Source of the DNA: Tianweitania sediminis
Lineage (GTDB): Bacteria > Pseudomonadota > Alphaproteobacteria > Rhizobiales > Rhizobiaceae
Direction of reading: 5' to 3'
DNA: 64,000 nucleotides
Assembly (NCBI RefSeq): GCF_017813335.1
Contig: NZ_JAGIYY010000009.1
Span: 62,001 to 126,000, forward strand
The notes beneath the pieces are model-generated. The model made no database searches. It had not been told where the DNA came from and saw nothing but the letters and a program-made list of their open reading frames with translations. How positions within the stretch are numbered: the stretch's first letter is position 1; each line of letters opens with the position of its first letter. A program made the translations under genes and the position numbers. Positions 62,802 to 64,000 of the stretch are shown here, in pieces.

Positions 62802-64000
62802 TTGACAGATCAAACCACTCCACGAGACGGCGGGCCGAACGGCATTGAGCCCATCTCCATCATGGAGGAAATGCAGCGGTCTTATCTCGATTACGCAATG
62901 AGCGTGATCGTCAGCCGGGCGCTGCCGGATGTGCGTGATGGCCTGAAGCCGGTGCATCGGCGGATCATGTATGCGTCGTTCGACAGCGGTTATCATTGGA
63001 ACCGCAAATATGTGAAATCGGCCCGCCCCGTTGCTGATGTGATGGGTAAATACCACCCGCACGGCGACGCTTCGATCTACGATGCCTTGGTACGCATGGC
63101 CCAGGACTGGTCGATGCGCGTGCCGCTCATCGACGGGCAAGGCAATTTCGGCTCGATCGACGGCGATAGCCCGGCGGCGATGCGCTACACCGAAGCGCGC
63201 CTCACCAAGGTCGCGCATGAACTGCTGGAGGACATCGACAAGGACACGGTCGATTTCCAGGAAACCTACGACTCGTCCGGTTCAGAGCCTAAGGTCCTGC
63301 CGGCGCGTTTTCCCAATCTTCTCGTCAACGGCTCAGGCGGTATTGCCGTCGGCATGGCGACCAACATTCCACCACACAACCTGTCCGAGATCATCAACGG
63401 CACTATTGCCCTGATCGACAATCCCGCCATGGATTTGGCTGATCTCATGGACATCATTCCCGGGCCGGATTTCCCCACCGGCGCGCTTATTCTCGGCCGC
63501 TCGGGCATCCATTCCGCTTATTCCACCGGCCGCGGCTCGATCCTGATGCGCGGCAAGGTGCACACCGAAACCATTCGGGGTGAGCGCGAAGCCATCATCG
63601 TGACGGAAATGCCCTATCAGGTGAACAAGGCATCGATGATCGAGAAGATGGCCGAACTCGTGCGCGACAAGCGCATCGAGGGCATCTCCGACATTCGCGA
63701 CGAGAGCGATCGCCAGGGCTACCGGGTGGTGATCGAACTGAAGCGGGATGCCAACGCCGAGGTGATCCTCAACCAGCTTTACCGCTTCACACCGCTGCAA
63801 ACCTCATTCGGCGCCAACATGGTGGCGCTCAACGGCGGCAAGCCAGAGGTTCTGAACCTCATCGACATCCTGAAGGCCTTCATCGCCTTCCGGGAAGATG
63901 TCATCAGCCGCCGCACGAAGTACCTCCTGCGCAAGGCTCGGGAACGGGCGCATGTCCTGGTTGGCCTGGCGATTGCCGTTGCCAACATCGACGAAGTGAT
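62802..64000 (+). CDS. gyrA: DNA gyrase subunit A, N-terminal part (cut by window edge)
   Basis: Reads from TTG 62802-62804, the first start after an in-frame TAG at 62796, to the right edge: 399 residues plus two bases. It begins [40 protein letters not shown] and [12 protein letters not shown] follow. The breakage-reunion domain has [21 protein letters not shown], with catalytic Tyr in [12 protein letters not shown]. At the position equivalent to E. coli Ser83 there is Ala90; Asp94 matches Asp87. Ala here is natural in several alphaproteobacteria and is linked with reduced quinolone sensitivity. Confidence 0.97.
   Translation, partial: MTDQTTPRDGGPNGIEPISIMEEMQRSYLDYAMSVIVSRALPDVRDGLKPVHRRIMYASFDSGYHWNRKYVKSARPVADVMGKYHPHGDASIYDALVRMAQDWSMRVPLIDGQGNFGSIDGDSPAAMRYTEARLTKVAHELLEDIDKDTVDFQETYDSSGSEPKVLPARFPNLLVNGSGGIAVGMATNIPPHNLSEIINGTIALIDNPAMDLADLMDIIPGPDFPTGALILGRSGIHSAYSTGRGSILMRGKVHTETIRGEREAIIVTEMPYQVNKASMIEKMAELVRDKRIEGISDIRDESDRQGYRVVIELKRDANAEVILNQLYRFTPLQTSFGANMVALNGGKPEVLNLIDILKAFIAFREDVISRRTKYLLRKARERAHVLVGLAIAVANIDEV

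Noticed and set aside
1-64000. tRNA, rRNA, CRISPR arrays, insertion sequences or phage genes
   Set aside because: No repeat-spacer pattern, transposase motif, terminal repeats or rRNA signature were seen on reading. A dedicated search could still find degenerate copies.

Overview
The window is GC-rich chromosomal DNA from an alphaproteobacterium, most likely a member of Hyphomicrobiales (Rhizobiales). Signs of this are the divK-pleD pair, clpS-clpA next to a SPOR-domain D-Ala-D-Ala carboxypeptidase, an EipB-type envelope protein, a pyrB-linked pseudo-dihydroorotase, DUF1127, DUF1489, DUF3572 and DUF6105 small genes, and a betaine-homocysteine methyltransferase beside an MttB-family gene, as I recall from Sinorhizobium. 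No rRNA, tRNA, CRISPR array, transposase or phage gene was seen. Genus cannot be fixed from the sequence alone.

Bases 1-14720 hold the accessory region of most interest: a corrinoid-dependent one-carbon (methyl transfer) cluster. It contains an MttB-family methyltransferase without pyrrolysine (10240-11817), a corrinoid protein (9296-9994), a pterin-type methyltransferase (5243-6208), a ferredoxin-domain activator of the RACo/RamA type (3113-5164), a MetF-like methylenetetrahydrofolate reductase (6251-7105), a small PF13769 protein (7102-7419), a DUF1638 protein (8308-8973) and a zinc-dependent betaine-homocysteine methyltransferase (12808-13827). The likely flow is quaternary amine to corrinoid to methyl-THF to methylene-THF, with the activator rescuing oxidised cobalt. 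Regulators flank it: the N-terminus of a GlxA/GbdR-like AraC regulator at the left edge, a LysR protein and an XRE protein. Four cluster proteins from different families carry Gly/Arg-rich terminal tails, which is the most unusual signal in the window. ExoD, entericidin, DUF1206 and pdxY genes are interspersed.

Bases 14883-28560 hold a fatty-acid desaturase coupled to a PhnD-like protein without a signal peptide, a small membrane protein, the biotin subunit of an acyl-CoA carboxylase (pccA), dnaE, a DUF2156 acyltransferase, dinB, a HAD protein, DUF3572, the cell-cycle genes divK-pleD, and an intergenic region with a very stable hairpin whose loop reads CCTCCT, a candidate small RNA. rpmG follows.

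Bases 28645-47543 are mainly housekeeping genes. A leftward block (MFS, Nudix, DUF983, rnr, topA) is followed by dprA-plsY-pyrC-like-pyrB. A rightward block carries an AidB-like dehydrogenase, two small membrane proteins, UPF0173, gatC-gatA, ydcF and a tiny membrane protein; ruvX lies on the opposite strand.

Bases 47674-64000 carry sdaA, DUF1489, a RibD-like reductase, a VWA-like/J-domain pair, dacF, clpS-clpA with a strong terminator, azlC-azlD, DUF1330, a HIT protein, a GNAT-like protein, a GDPD-RidA pair, eipB, marC and the 5' two-fifths or so of gyrA, which runs off the right edge. Many neighbours overlap by 4 bp, indicating translational coupling.
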